From positions 3,224,001 to 3,288,000 of the forward strand of contig NZ_CP013200.1 in NCBI RefSeq assembly GCF_001445575.1: DNA of 64,000 nt, given 5' to 3'. The notes under the pieces are model-generated. The model was not told the origin of the DNA, searched no databases, and was given only the letters and a program-made list of their open reading frames with translations. The position numbers and the translations under genes were made by a program. Of this stretch, positions 19,451 to 29,678 are shown piece by piece (position 1 is the first letter of the stretch; each line of letters begins with the position of its first letter). The DNA comes from Arthrobacter alpinus (GTDB lineage Bacteria; Actinomycetota; Actinomycetes; Actinomycetales; Micrococcaceae).

Positions 19451-20848
19451 TCAGGAGTCCCAAATGGGCCCGAAGGCTGGGACGCCCCGGCTGCGGAGCT
19501 CTGCCACCACTGCCAAGGTGGTGGACTTGTTGGACACCACCATGACAGCTTCGGCACCGGTTTGGCGGTAAGCGCCGTAGGCCAGAACGGCCAGATCAGG
19601 TTTGCCACGTAGATCGGTGTTCCAAAACGTGGCATCCGGAATTGCCGCCCGGATTTCTCCGGCGAGCGAGCGCCCATAGGTGCGTACGGGATCGCGGGTC
19701 ACCCAGACAAGGGTGCACGGCGTGGCGCCTTCGAGCAGCTGCGGCAGGCATGGGGCAATGCCGCTGCCGGTGGCCAGCCACACCACCTTGTGGAAGGCGC
19801 GTGACACGGAGACCATGCCGGCGGTTGGAACACCTCGGGTCCAGATGTGTGTGGGCGGCTCCTCGATGAAACGGGCAGTCCACCCTCCGGTGCGGGAGAT
19901 TGCGAAACGGCAACCATCCTGTCCCGGCACCGTCATGGTTGCGAACGAATGCCATTGGCCAAACGGGTGCCGGGCCAGTCTGGCGGCCGAACCGGACAGC
20001 ACACGGCCCGCGGCCATCGTCACGACTGCCACATGATCGGACGGGCAGTCGATATGGACCTTGATCCGGCGCAGCTGCAGCCAGGGAATCGCGGCCATAA
20101 CAACAAGGGCCGCAACGATCCACGCATTTGGGGAGCTGAAAACCGCTCCGAGGACCGGGCTCAGTCCCTCGGCAGCAGCCATGATGGTCAAGGCGATGAA
20201 CAAGGCTAACGCGAGCCAGCCGCCATAGCGGTGCGTTGCCTCGAAGGCGTCGTGGTGCCGCTCACGGGCTGACGGCCGTGCCCACAGCGACATCGCCAGA
20301 AGGTCAAGAAGAATCGTGGCAGCCACGATGCGCAGGCCAGTGTCCCGTGCCCCGACGGCAGTTGGCAAGGATCCCGTGACGGCCAAGGCGGCGTAAGCCC
20401 CGAACCAGGCGGTTGCGGAGATCGCGCAGCCCACATGAACGCCACCGGGAACCTGGTGTACCTGTGCCGCTGTTGCACGGCGCCGCAGCGGCCAGTTGTG
20501 CGGAACGCTCAATACAGCGGCAAACAGCGCGTTGACGGCGTATTGCTGCCGCGCCAACGTGGCAACAGCAAGATTGATCGTTGCTGCCGTGATGGCCGCA
20601 GCCATGGCGCCGGCACTGTCTGGCACGGAAAGCAGCAGCAGAATCGCCACGGCAGTATTTGCTAGGACCGCAAGGATGAGGATGCGGTGGAACGGTGTGA
20701 ACCGGCGGTGTGCCAAAAGCGCACGCAACCCGGTGACCCGTTCGGGAAGCCCCAGTCCAGATGGCTGCTCCGATCCGGCCGAAGTTCCTGCGGTGCCGGA
20801 GTCGGAGGGTTCGGAATCAAAAGTGCCCGAATCAGATGGTGTTGACAT
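19451..20848 (-). CDS. Membrane ferredoxin-reductase-like protein (TmpL C-terminus type)
   Basis: A 465-residue protein. A disordered Ser/Gly/Pro-rich start is followed by six predicted membrane helices (for example FHRILILAVLANTAVAILLL and NAWIVAALVVMAAIPWLQL). The soluble C-terminal half resembles ferredoxin-NADP reductase modules: HPFGQWHSFATM suggests the flavin-binding strand and LATGSGIAPCLPQLLEG the NAD(P)-binding glycine motif. The same membrane/reductase arrangement occurs in the C-terminal part of fungal TmpL-like proteins and bacterial homologues; the substrate is unknown. ATG 20848 is chosen because further upstream the frame is Cys-rich and atypical. The gene stands alone between two convergent or divergent neighbours. 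Confidence 0.7.
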   Translation of the reverse strand: MSTPSDSGTFDSEPSDSGTAGTSAGSEQPSGLGLPERVTGLRALLAHRRFTPFHRILILAVLANTAVAILLLLSVPDSAGAMAAAITAATINLAVATLARQQYAVNALFAAVLSVPHNWPLRRRATAAQVHQVPGGVHVGCAISATAWFGAYAALAVTGSLPTAVGARDTGLRIVAATILLDLLAMSLWARPSARERHHDAFEATHRYGGWLALALFIALTIMAAAEGLSPVLGAVFSSPNAWIVAALVVMAAIPWLQLRRIKVHIDCPSDHVAVVTMAAGRVLSGSAARLARHPFGQWHSFATMTVPGQDGCRFAISRTGGWTARFIEEPPTHIWTRGVPTAGMVSVSRAFHKVVWLATGSGIAPCLPQLLEGATPCTLVWVTRDPVRTYGRSLAGEIRAAIPDATFWNTDLRGKPDLAVLAYGAYRQTGAEAVMVVSNKSTTLAVVAELRSRGVPAFGPIWDS

Positions 20849-21195
20849 GCCAATGCCTGCTTCCCAATCCGGCCTCCACCCGCAGGGGCAGTCCGGGCAC
20901 ATAATGTCCTGGAAAGGCCGTCCAGACGAGCCGGAGTAACACCGCTCATCCACATCTTCGACTATACGTGTGGGGCGTGGGCCGTGGAAGGGATCCTGAA
21001 GGGCACCTGTGCGGCAAGGTCAGCCGTCACGTCTGCGGCCCAGTATCTGCGTACCAGTATCTGCAGCCCCTCTGGCTTCACGTCCTGCGGCGTTCGGTTG
21101 GCCCGGCCATCTGGTTCAGGCAGGTGAAACCCGTCCGGATCACCTGCCGAGTAGGGGTTGGGGGGCGGCGCCCGGGCTCAGGGAAAGCTGGCGCA
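20849..21195. other. Intergenic region, no gene seen
   Basis: This 347-base GC-rich gap lies between two minus-strand genes. It must contain the promoter of the membrane reductase gene and the end of the LuxR transcript. The only structure noticed is a short direct repeat CCAGTATCTGC at 21040-21050 and 21054-21064. Confidence 0.5.
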
Positions 21196-23738
21196 CTAAA
21201 CCGTTGCCGTCAGCACTCCTGTAAGTTCTGCTCTGGTGTTGACGCCAGCTCGAGCAAAGATGTGGCTCAAATGAGTGTCCACCGTGCGTACCGAGATGCC
21301 CAATTTCTGCCCAATTGATTTGTTCGATAAACCTGCGGCCACTAGCGCAGCAATCTCCTGCTGCCGACGCGTCAAGTCCAGGCCTTTTGCCGAGACCGGA
21401 AGCCAGATTCCCAGCTGACTCAGAGCAGCCACCGCGGCATTGACAGCACCGGGATCGCCGTCGGAGAGTGCCTGGGCATGGGCCATCATGGCCGGCGGCA
21501 ACTGCCCCTGAACGGCGCTGGCCGCATCAGCCAGAGCGGATATGAGCGGCGCACGCTGGCCCGGTTGGGCCAGCACGATCTGCAGGTGCAGCCCCACCAG
21601 GACGCCATGGCTCAATCCATTGCTCCGCGCCCACGCCGTGTAGTCCTCGGTCAGCTGGGGCAGCTCCCCGTCACCCACCGCCAGTTTTGTCACGAGAATT
21701 CGGTACCGGCTGTCAACTTCTACGCTGCGGTCCATGGCCGGGGCCAGCAACACAAACTGCTGGCAGGCATGAATGGCTTCCTGGCGTTCACCTCGCATGG
21801 CATGACCTTGAGCCAGCCCCGCCCACGCCATCGCTTCCAGGCCCGTCGGTGCCGACAGTCCCATGCGTGAGAGCCCGCCACGTAGTTCAGCGACGGCCTG
21901 CTCCCAAGCCCCAAAGAACAGACAAATGTAGCCAGCGCCGGTTTGGTACAGCGCAGAAAGGTGCCGCTGGATTCCGTCTTCAACATAGTCCGGCAGGGTC
22001 ACCGCCAGATCTGGCCGACCAGCCCATACGGCAGCCCAAAACCGCGCCGCCATGAGGGAAGCCCGCAGCAAGGGGAATTCGGCGTGTTCTGGGCCCACTA
22101 GTTTGACACTGATTTCCGCCAGTTCCAGCGCTTCCTCAGCCCGCCCTGATTGAGCCAACGCATAAATGTACGGTGCCACGAGGATCAAGTTGGCAGGGAT
22201 GTCTGCGGCCGCAAGCTGTGGGCCGTATGCAGTCAACACTTCAGCATGACGGCCACCGAATCCCAGCCGGCTCAGCTGCTCTACGGCGAGCTCCGTTGCA
22301 CCAACCCCGCCAGGTTCAAGCTGTTTGGCCACGGTCGCCAAGGCCTCAAGGCCTCCGTCGAAGTCGGCATAGTGAAGCAGGCGCAAATCAGCCTTGATCC
22401 TAGCCACGGCCACTTTGACGGATTCTGCAAGGACCTGACCATCCGTCTCCAAGGCGAGCAGAGACGCCAGGTCCGCCTCGGCACTCTCTGACCATCCGGC
22501 GTCGCGGTTGGCCCTGGCACTGAGCAAAAGGGCCACGATTCTTTCGGGTACCTGGAGCTGCTGGTGCTGCAAGGCCAAGGCGGCCAGTGGTGCCGCAAGC
22601 GAGGGCTGAGAAAATGCCTCATAGGCCGCACCGGCAGCCAGCAGGGTCGGCACGCTGGGCATGATTCCGCATTCCAGTGCCCAATCGACCCATCGGCACA
22701 GTTCCCGCGCCGAATGCCGTCCCGGAACAGGCTCCGGAAGCACTTCGAAGAGTTCCCGTCTGCGGCGCGGGTACAGCAGGGAACGCAAAGTTTCCGCGTA
22801 GAGGGGGTGGCCAATCCTTGCTTTCTGATCCCCTTGGTATTCGGCGATGACAATCAAACCGCGTTCCACGAGGTCACGCAGAACATCGTCCGTCGCCGAG
22901 GGTGCCAACAGGCTCAAGGAGACGCTTTCAGCCATGGCCACCAAATCCACCACATCACGTTCCGGGCCGCTCAAGGCGCCGATGTCAGATACCAGCAGAT
23001 CGGTGAGCCTGCGGTCCGTGCGCAGCGGCGCCGTCCACACCCAAGCATGTTCGGCGTACGCGACATCACCCGCTTCAACAATGGAATACAGCAATTCTCG
23101 TAAGTGCAGAGGGTTGCCGGCAGTGCATTCCCAGAGCTTGTAGGCCATATCGTTCGATGCCGGGCCCGGCAGTGCCTCACGCAGGATCAGGCGGATGGAC
23201 TCGTAGCTCAGAGGCACCAAGTCCGTCCTGTCGATCTGGCCGGACCGCCACAGGGCATCAAACGCTGACGGCAGACCGGGGTCCTCGCGTGCTGTCCCCA
23301 CCAGCCGGATCACCCCGTTCGTGACTAGCCGGCTCAGTACCCCGCACTGAAGTTGTCCACCAAGTGGAGGTCATCAATGCCGAATATCGGTGACATGGCA
23401 ACCGTTTCCGGACCGAGATGGAATTTGATTTGCTCCACCACGGTCTCGACAGCGGTGTTAGCCGGAGTGGTGATACCCAGCCATTGATCCACATACGGGA
23501 TGTCCTCCGACTGCTCTGCCGGTGCTGGCATATCAACCACCGCGTTGCTGCCCCGCAGCTGCGCCAGGGCGGCTGTCACAACTGTTGATTTGCCCATGCC
23601 AGCGGAGCCCACAACTACCACCCCGCCGCTGCCGGAGCTCAAACGGTGGACCAGTACCGCCACGTCGTCCTCGCGGCCCACGATGGGCCAATGAACACGA
23701 GGAGGCAAGGCGTGCTTCAAGGATTTTTGCGAGACCAT
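21196..23738 (-). CDS. LuxR-family ATP-binding regulator, LAL/MalT-like (single-base frameshift)
   Basis: A large regulator of about 847 residues once one base is restored in the C-run at 23340-23343, where DNFSAG should continue VLSRLVTNGVIRLVG. The N-terminus carries Walker A GSAGMGKST and Walker B FGIDDLHLV, the middle is a helical TPR-like sensor, and the last 60 residues are a LuxR HTH (LTRRQQEIAALVAAGLSNKS..LGISVRTVDTHLSHIF). Such proteins integrate a ligand and ATP and activate nearby operons. The divergent neighbour is an acyl-CoA dehydrogenase, but the 433-base gap makes direct control uncertain. ATG 23738 has a GGGGGAA purine box upstream. Confidence 0.85.
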
Positions 23739-24171
23739 GTATTTTCCCCCGAAAGTAGGGCCGCGGCCACCATGAGGGCCCGGCTTTGACAGGACCGACC
23801 CTGTTCATACTTTGAGAGATGATTCTAACGCCACATGGTCTGGCGGTAGCGGCCTTCGCGAGATCATGACGTCCACGCCATGGCGACAGGCGGTGCACCC
23901 CATACCCGAGCTTTAAACTAAGACGACCCGCAGAGCATCGGCGAGATACTCGTACGGGCCTAACCGCCGCTAACTCTGAGAAGAGCGCCTTGGCTATCAA
24001 GAACACTACCTGCCATAGCGCAGAAGGCGTGCATCGAGAAGACCTATTGAGCCACATGTCACATGGATCGCCGCTGCCTGCGGGCCCCCGTCGAGCTGTG
24101 ATCCACGCAATATTACTGGTTAGTAACAAATTTCCTCCACAAACGGCTCCTGCCACGGTACGCTGACGATT
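23739..24171. other. Divergent intergenic region luxR-acd
   Basis: A 433-base region between divergent genes with no credible coding sequence. The proximal promoter of the acyl-CoA dehydrogenase gene contains a palindrome at 24113-24126, described separately. The remainder shows nothing recognisable. Confidence 0.5.
24113..24126. promoter_or_regulatory. Palindromic candidate operator TTACT-GGTT-AGTAA
   Basis: TTACTGGTTAGTAA is a perfect 5+5 inverted repeat centred 52 bases before the acyl-CoA dehydrogenase start. Its size and symmetry suit a TetR-type repressor of the kind that often controls fatty-acid oxidation genes. The cognate repressor is not encoded next to it. Confidence 0.5.
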
Positions 24172-25968
24172 ATGAGCCAATACCAGCCGCCAATTGCAGA
24201 CATCGCCTTCGCCCTTGAGCATGTTGTGGGGTACCCGGACATTGCCAAAATGCCCGGATACGAACACGCCGATCTCGACACCGCCGTCGAACTTCTTGAA
24301 CAATGCGGTGAGTTCGTTGCCGAGGTGATTGCACCCCTCAACCAACCAGGTGACGTCCAAGGATCTGTCCTGCAACCGGATGGGACGGTCAAGACTCCTG
24401 ACGGTTTCAAGGACGCTTATCAGCAGTACGTCGACGCCGGATGGGGTTCAGTGCCGCTGCCCGAGGAATTCGGTGGCGGCGGATTCCCGCGCACCATTGG
24501 GCTCGCCATCCAGGAAATCATGACCAGCGCCAATATGGCCTTCTCGCTGTGCCCGCTGCTCACCCAGGGCGCCATTGACGCCGTCCTGCACTACGGCAGC
24601 GACGAGCTCAAAAACCGTTACCTGCCGAAGATGGTCAGCGGTGAATGGACGGGCACCATGAACCTCACAGAGCCGCAGGCTGGCTCCGACGTGGGCGCCT
24701 TGAGCACCCGTGCGGTCAAGAATGCCGATGGCAGCTACGCCATCACCGGGCAAAAGATCTTCATCACCTACGGCAACCACGACATGGCCGAGCAAATTGT
24801 CCACCTGGTGCTGGCCCGCACCCCAGATGCTCCCGCAGGCACCCGAGGGATCTCCTGCTTTATTGTCCCCAAGCGTCTGGTGAACGACGACGGAACACTT
24901 GGCGACCGCAACCCTGTGGAAACCGTTTCACTCGAACACAAGATGGGCATCCATGCCTCCCCCACGTGCGTGCTCTCCTATGAAAACGCCACCGGGTACC
25001 TGATCGGTGAGGAGAACAAGGGCATGCGCATCATGTTCGTCATGATGAACGCTGCCCGCCTCGGCGTCGGATCGCAAGGCGTCTCGCTGGCCGAACGCGC
25101 CTACCAGCAGTCACTGGAGTACGCCCAGCAGCGCCAACAAGGCCTGGCCATCGGCGCCAGCGGCGAGAGCTCAGCCATCATCGACTTCCCAGACGTACGC
25201 CGCATGCTGTTGACCCAGCGCGCCAGCATTGCCGCCCTTCGCTACCTGATGCTGCTGGATGCAAGTTATGTGGATAAGAGCCTGCTGGATCCGGATCCCG
25301 GCGTCCGGTCACGGGCCGATGAGATTGTGGGACTCCTGACGCCCATCTGCAAATCCTTCGGCACCGACATGGGCAATGAACTCACCTCCCTTGCGCTGCA
25401 GATCCACGGCGGGATGGGCTTCATCGAGGAGACCGGCGCCGCCCAGCATGTGCGTGACGTACGGATCGCGGCCATCTACGAGGGCACCAACGGCATCCAG
25501 GCTGCGGACCTCGTGGGCCGCAAGCTCGGCGTCAGGGGCGGGGCCTCTGTTCTGGAATTCCACGCCACCATGCGTGAGATTGACGCCGATCTGGCGCTGG
25601 CTGGGTCAGAGTTCACGGGGATCCGTGAGGAGCTGGAACGCCAGTTCACGTCGCTGGAAACAGCAACGCACTGGATGCTCCGCACTGGTCAGGGTGACCC
25701 GAACGCCGTCCTGGCTGGCTCCACACCCTATCTGCGCATGTGGGGGCTGTGCACGAGCGCCTGGATGCTGGCCCGGGCGGCCGTGGCCGCTGCAAAGACC
25801 GGTGATGCGCGGCTGGCGAACGACCAGCTGGTGTTGGCCCGTTTCTATGCCCAGCAGATTCTGCCCCAGAGCGCCGGCCTGCTGGGTGCGGCCACGGCTG
25901 GTGCCGAGGACCTATTCGCACTGGACGCACATAGTCTGGCAGGGGCTGGCCGCAAGGTCAGGAGCTAG
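24172..25968 (+). CDS. Acyl-CoA dehydrogenase, long form (DmdC-like)
   Basis: A 598-residue flavoenzyme oxidising an acyl-CoA to the 2-enoyl-CoA. It has the extended N-terminus and extra C-terminal domain of the 3-methylmercaptopropionyl-CoA dehydrogenase-like branch, which is about 200 residues longer than medium-chain enzymes. MNLTEPQAGSDVGAL is the flavin/acyl-CoA signature, FITYGNHDM follows it, and IHGGMGFIEETGAAQHVRD near residue 410 is the second. Physiological substrate is unknown. The 3' end overlaps the convergent GyrI-like gene by 11 bases. Transcription is probably controlled through the palindrome 50 bases upstream. Confidence 0.92.
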   Translation: MSQYQPPIADIAFALEHVVGYPDIAKMPGYEHADLDTAVELLEQCGEFVAEVIAPLNQPGDVQGSVLQPDGTVKTPDGFKDAYQQYVDAGWGSVPLPEEFGGGGFPRTIGLAIQEIMTSANMAFSLCPLLTQGAIDAVLHYGSDELKNRYLPKMVSGEWTGTMNLTEPQAGSDVGALSTRAVKNADGSYAITGQKIFITYGNHDMAEQIVHLVLARTPDAPAGTRGISCFIVPKRLVNDDGTLGDRNPVETVSLEHKMGIHASPTCVLSYENATGYLIGEENKGMRIMFVMMNAARLGVGSQGVSLAERAYQQSLEYAQQRQQGLAIGASGESSAIIDFPDVRRMLLTQRASIAALRYLMLLDASYVDKSLLDPDPGVRSRADEIVGLLTPICKSFGTDMGNELTSLALQIHGGMGFIEETGAAQHVRDVRIAAIYEGTNGIQAADLVGRKLGVRGGASVLEFHATMREIDADLALAGSEFTGIREELERQFTSLETATHWMLRTGQGDPNAVLAGSTPYLRMWGLCTSAWMLARAAVAAAKTGDARLANDQLVLARFYAQQILPQSAGLLGAATAGAEDLFALDAHSLAGAGRKVRS

Positions 25969-26638
25969 GAGCGGACTCGCCGGCTGGTGCGGCAGGGTTC
26001 GCACCACCGGCGGGTGCCACTGGCTGGCGGAGGATGGTCTGCAACTTTTCCGGGGCCGCCCGGCGCGGATCACCGAGGTAGATCTCATGGTGTTTACCGT
26101 TGAAGGCAAGATTGTTGGCGGGCATGAACTGATGGTGCAGCCTCTCCAAGACCGGGCCCTCGTCGTCGTAAGGACCAATATGGAGAATCTGCACGGACAA
26201 GCCCTCGGCGAGTTCCGCAACGCGAATGCCGGCCAGTCCGGGCAAGTGCTTTTTTGCAGCCACCTGCTCCAAAATCTCGGCCACTACGTCGGTGGTGATC
26301 CATTGGGGCTGGCTGATCATCATGGTCCAGTCCCAGCCGGACTTGTCCCGGTCTGCGCCATCACCGGCGGTGAATGCCACCATGTCCTGAGCCCACCACA
26401 GCCCTTCCAAGGGCGCCACCACAAAGTCTCGACCTAGCACCTTTTTGCTGTGAAACTTCAACGCATAGGACGCGGAATACAGTGCCTCCAACGCCTGGGT
26501 GTAGGCAGGCGCAACGTTGGGATCGCCCTGACCATCAATCGCCAGATAGCGGATCATGGGCACGTCAACCATGGAGAATTCCTTGGCAGAGGGCGCATAC
26601 AACGCCTTGCATGCCTTTTTTACATCATATTTATCCAT
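25958..26638 (-). CDS. GyrI-like small-molecule-binding domain protein
   Basis: A 226-residue protein with the stand-alone GyrI-like effector-binding fold. MDKYDVKKACKALYAP..FSMVDVPMIRYLAIDGQGDPN is the characteristic N-terminus, and a C-terminal IHEI-type strand is present as HHEIYLGDPRRAAPEKL. There is no HTH, so it is not a classical regulator; relatives have been proposed to bind or hydrolyse small toxic compounds. ATG 26638 is preceded by AAAGGA. Its last 11 bases overlap the acyl-CoA dehydrogenase gene tail to tail. Confidence 0.85.
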   Translation of the reverse strand: MDKYDVKKACKALYAPSAKEFSMVDVPMIRYLAIDGQGDPNVAPAYTQALEALYSASYALKFHSKKVLGRDFVVAPLEGLWWAQDMVAFTAGDGADRDKSGWDWTMMISQPQWITTDVVAEILEQVAAKKHLPGLAGIRVAELAEGLSVQILHIGPYDDEGPVLERLHHQFMPANNLAFNGKHHEIYLGDPRRAAPEKLQTILRQPVAPAGGANPAAPAGESAPSS

Positions 26639-26726
26639 TGCCGCGTTCCTTTCCACCCTGGAGTCCTGCAAAGTCTAGGTCTCCTCCAGCGAAGGCGTCG
26701 CGGCACGGCCGCCCGCAAGGAGACTC

Positions 26727-27410
26727 ATGTCAACTGAATTGATAGTACAAAAACGCCCGCCCCGACCCTTGTGGTGGGGCTTTGCACCTTTTGTTCTCGC
26801 CTCAGCGGTCCACTGCACCGCGCTGTTTGCCGGGGCGGAGGCCATTGCCGGACCTACCAAGCTGGCACTTATGCCGACCTTGATTCTGGCCGCCATGTGG
26901 GGCCTGCGCCGGCTCGGCAACACGGCAGTCTTTCGGCTGCTGCTGGCGGGCCTGTTCTTTTCCTGGTTGGGCGACGGCGCCGGCACTTTCTTCCCCTTTG
27001 CCCCAACCCTGCCCATGATGCTGGCTTTCTTTGCTCTGGCACACCTATGCTACATACGGGTTTTCTGGCATCACTTGGCTCTCCGCCCGTTCCCCCGGTG
27101 GGCGCTGATCTTTATTCTCTGGTGGGCTGTGTTGCTGACCATCCTCTGGCCCCGGGCCGGAAGCCTGGCTCTTGCTGTCGCAGCCTACGGTTTGGTGCTC
27201 GGAACAACGGCAGCCCTCTCAACCCGCTGCAGCTCAATGATCATGTGGGGCAGCGCCTTCTTCCTGGCCTCAGACACCATACTGGCCTTCAGAATCTTTG
27301 CCCTCGAGCTCATGCCCGATTGGACCAGCGGCATGGTCATGCTCACTTACACAGTGGGACAGGGTCTGATCATTGCCGGTGCACTGCAGACCCAGAGGTC
27401 GAGTAAGTAA
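26727..27410 (+). CDS. Lysoplasmalogenase, YhhN family membrane protein
   Basis: A 227-residue protein with about eight hydrophobic segments. The YhhN/TMEM86 family signatures are visible: KLALMPTLILA, LFFSWLGD, WGSAFFLASDTILAF and YTVGQGLI. Characterised members hydrolyse the vinyl-ether bond of lysoplasmalogens; bacterial members act on unknown ether lipids. It is divergent from the GyrI-like gene and ends 18 bases before the convergent alarmone synthetase. Confidence 0.87.
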   Translation: MSTELIVQKRPPRPLWWGFAPFVLASAVHCTALFAGAEAIAGPTKLALMPTLILAAMWGLRRLGNTAVFRLLLAGLFFSWLGDGAGTFFPFAPTLPMMLAFFALAHLCYIRVFWHHLALRPFPRWALIFILWWAVLLTILWPRAGSLALAVAAYGLVLGTTAALSTRCSSMIMWGSAFFLASDTILAFRIFALELMPDWTSGMVMLTYTVGQGLIIAGALQTQRSSK

Positions 27411-27428
27411 GCCACAGCCGGAGCAAAT

Positions 27429-28112
27429 TCAGCGCCGCGAGGTGGGTCCATGCACTTCATTGTGCAGCCGTTCCATCTTCGAATCGAGCTGGCTGGCAAC
27501 GACTGCCGCTTCCTGAAGTTCCAGGAGGATGTCCGACGGTATGGCGTGCTCATATTTGTAATAGATTTTGTGTTCCAGGCTGGCCCAGAAGTCCATCGCC
27601 ACGGTTCGGATCTGCACTTCAACGTGCACGTTCTGCACAGATTCCGAAAGGAATACCGGCACTTTCACAATCAGATGCAGGCTCTTGTAGCCGTTGGGCT
27701 TGGGATGGGCAATATAGTCCTTGGTGGTCACCACAGTGATGTCCCTTTGCGAGCTGAGCATCTCGGCCAGCCAATAAGCATCCGAGACAAAACTGCAGAC
27801 AATGCGCACCCCGGCAATGTCCAGCACACCCTCTCTGATCGACTCGAGATTCAGTCCAAGATCCCGAGTTCTGGCCTTGTTCAGGAGACTTTCAGGCGAC
27901 TTCAGCCGGGAATTTACATGCTCAATGGGGCTGTAATCGTGCAGGTGCTCAAATTCCGTTCTGAGAATGTTGATCTTTGTCATGATCTCGTCAATCGCGA
28001 ATTGGTAGTTGAGCATAAAGCGGGAAAACCCGTCGCGAAGTTGCTTGCCATCAGTCAACCGTTGCAATGTCGCCGGATCAACGCTGTCAAACCATTCGTC
28101 AAGCTCGCTCAT
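27429..28112 (-). CDS. Small alarmone synthetase / GTP pyrophosphokinase family protein
   Basis: A 227-residue single-domain RelA/SpoT-type synthetase with no HD hydrolase and no TGS or ACT regulatory domains. The core motifs are present: DIAGVRIVCSF, KPNGYKSLHLI, HVEVQIRTVAMDFWASLEHKI. It should transfer pyrophosphate from ATP to GTP or GDP to make (p)ppGpp, as RelP/RelQ do in firmicutes. ATG 28112 is the natural start. A housekeeping bifunctional Rel is expected elsewhere in the genome. Confidence 0.9.
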   Translation of the reverse strand: MSELDEWFDSVDPATLQRLTDGKQLRDGFSRFMLNYQFAIDEIMTKINILRTEFEHLHDYSPIEHVNSRLKSPESLLNKARTRDLGLNLESIREGVLDIAGVRIVCSFVSDAYWLAEMLSSQRDITVVTTKDYIAHPKPNGYKSLHLIVKVPVFLSESVQNVHVEVQIRTVAMDFWASLEHKIYYKYEHAIPSDILLELQEAAVVASQLDSKMERLHNEVHGPTSRR

Positions 28113-28210
28113 ACAGGGGTCTCCTCATCCGCTTCCCATCCACGTTGACAGTACACGGCGCGCGGCACAACAACTGCCTCCTGCGGGCCGGCCGCGGCTA
28201 GTGTGGTGCC

Positions 28211-28891
28211 ATGACGATTCCTGATGATGCCTCTGCCCGGAATGGTTCACCGCGGCGTTTCAGAGTTGATGCCGTGCTGTTCGATCTGGACGGCACACTG
28301 ATTGATTCAACGCCTGCCACAGAACGTGCCTGGCGCCTGTGGGGCGAGCAGATGGGGCTGGAGAACTTCAGCTACGGGGCTCACGGAATTCCTGCACAGG
28401 CCCTCGTAGAGCAGTTCATCGAAGCAGATCGGCAGTCTGATGCGTTCGAACTGATCAAGTCCTTGGAAATGGCCGACACCACTGGTGTGGTCCGCAAGGA
28501 CGGAGCAGTGGAACTACTCGGGTCCCTACCGGACGGGGCTTGGACCATAGTCACCTCGTGCACCAGCGGGCTGGCACAGACGCGCATGCGTGCAGCAGGC
28601 ATCGCTGAACCCGCGCTCATGGTCACCGCCGATCACGTCACCCACGGCAAACCGCATCCTGAGCCGTTCTTGCTGGGAGCCAGCCGGCTCGGGGTAGACA
28701 TCAACCGCTGCCTGGTCGTGGAGGACGCGCCTGCCGGGTTGGCCTCGGGCCGTGCCGCCGGTGCCGTGACACTGGCGGTGGCGGGCACTAGCGCCGCAAC
28801 CGAGCTCGACGCCGACCACCGGGTGGGTAGTCTGTCCGCGGTCAGCGCCGAGGTGCTTCCGGATGGTCAGATCCAGATCACCTTGCACTAG
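28211..28891 (+). CDS. HAD family phosphatase (Gpp1/YfbT-like)
   Basis: A 226-residue haloacid dehalogenase-type phosphatase with a helical cap. Motif I is VLFDLDGTLIDST with the nucleophile and acid aspartates, motif II is IVTSCTS, motif III the Lys in HGKPHPEPF, and motif IV VVEDAPAGLASG. The ST..T.RAW segment after motif I and the cap resemble sugar-phosphate and glycerol-phosphate phosphatases. The precise substrate is unknown. Its start is 98 bases from the divergent alarmone synthetase start. Confidence 0.88.
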   Translation: MTIPDDASARNGSPRRFRVDAVLFDLDGTLIDSTPATERAWRLWGEQMGLENFSYGAHGIPAQALVEQFIEADRQSDAFELIKSLEMADTTGVVRKDGAVELLGSLPDGAWTIVTSCTSGLAQTRMRAAGIAEPALMVTADHVTHGKPHPEPFLLGASRLGVDINRCLVVEDAPAGLASGRAAGAVTLAVAGTSAATELDADHRVGSLSAVSAEVLPDGQIQITLH

Positions 28892-28916
28892 AGCGTTTCC
28901 TTGCTCTCCCCTTGCA

Positions 28917-29531
28917 CTAGGCCGATTCTGAGCGCAACTGCATCCGGTACCACTGTGGGGAGGTCCGGTCCATGGGCCAGCCCAAGCCTGCCGTGGGTGC
29001 TGGCCAGACCGTGAGCAACGCCCAGGCCGGGAAGGCTGCCTCGATTTCTGTCTGGGACACGCCTTCGATCATGGACCTGAACCGTGTCCAAGCAAACGCC
29101 AACATCAGCATGGTGGCGCCGGGGTTGGCAAGAGAAGTGACACCGGTCCCCATGGCTTGACGCTGTTGGCGGCCCAAACCTTGGAAGCAGCCGATATCGA
29201 CAAACAGATCGAAGGTGCCCAGCTCCGCGAGCGAAAGCTGCGTTGCATCGCCTAAGACATAACGCACTGCTGCATCGCCACGGGCTTTCGCCCCGGCGAT
29301 CGCCTCCGGGGCGGCGTCAACTCCTGTAACGTCCCACCCGAGCGCAGCCAGCTCAGGAGAGTAGGTGCCGCGGCCACAACCGAGATCAAGTGCCCGGCCG
29401 AATGGCTCTTCACGCCCTTCTAACTCCTGCTCAAACACCTGGCTGATGCGCTCACCTGAAACCTTGGCATAGCGTTCCCAGGGTGTGTCGCGCCGCCCGT
29501 AGCTACGATATGCCCGCGAATAGTTCACCAT
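28917..29531 (-). CDS. Class I SAM-dependent methyltransferase
   Basis: A 204-residue methyltransferase. Motif I is ALDLGCGRGTYSPELAALG, motif II VTGVDAAPEAI, and the acidic loop GTFDLFVDIGCFQGL corresponds to motif IV. ATG 29531 has AGGAG seven bases upstream. The acceptor cannot be told from the sequence. It lies at the distal end of the catabolic cluster but has its own ribosome-binding site and a 147-base gap, so co-transcription is uncertain. Confidence 0.88.
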   Translation of the reverse strand: MVNYSRAYRSYGRRDTPWERYAKVSGERISQVFEQELEGREEPFGRALDLGCGRGTYSPELAALGWDVTGVDAAPEAIAGAKARGDAAVRYVLGDATQLSLAELGTFDLFVDIGCFQGLGRQQRQAMGTGVTSLANPGATMLMLAFAWTRFRSMIEGVSQTEIEAAFPAWALLTVWPAPTAGLGWPMDRTSPQWYRMQLRSESA

Positions 29532-29678
29532 GGCGTTTCTCCTACCGGCAACGGCACCAGCCCCCATATGACGGCCTGCCCTAAGCGTGTACAGCCAAGT
29601 ATGAAACGTACCCGACCGGCGCGCCATGGCAAAACAAACATAACGTGGCCGGTTTGCTGGCTGCGGAGCGGCCCAAGC

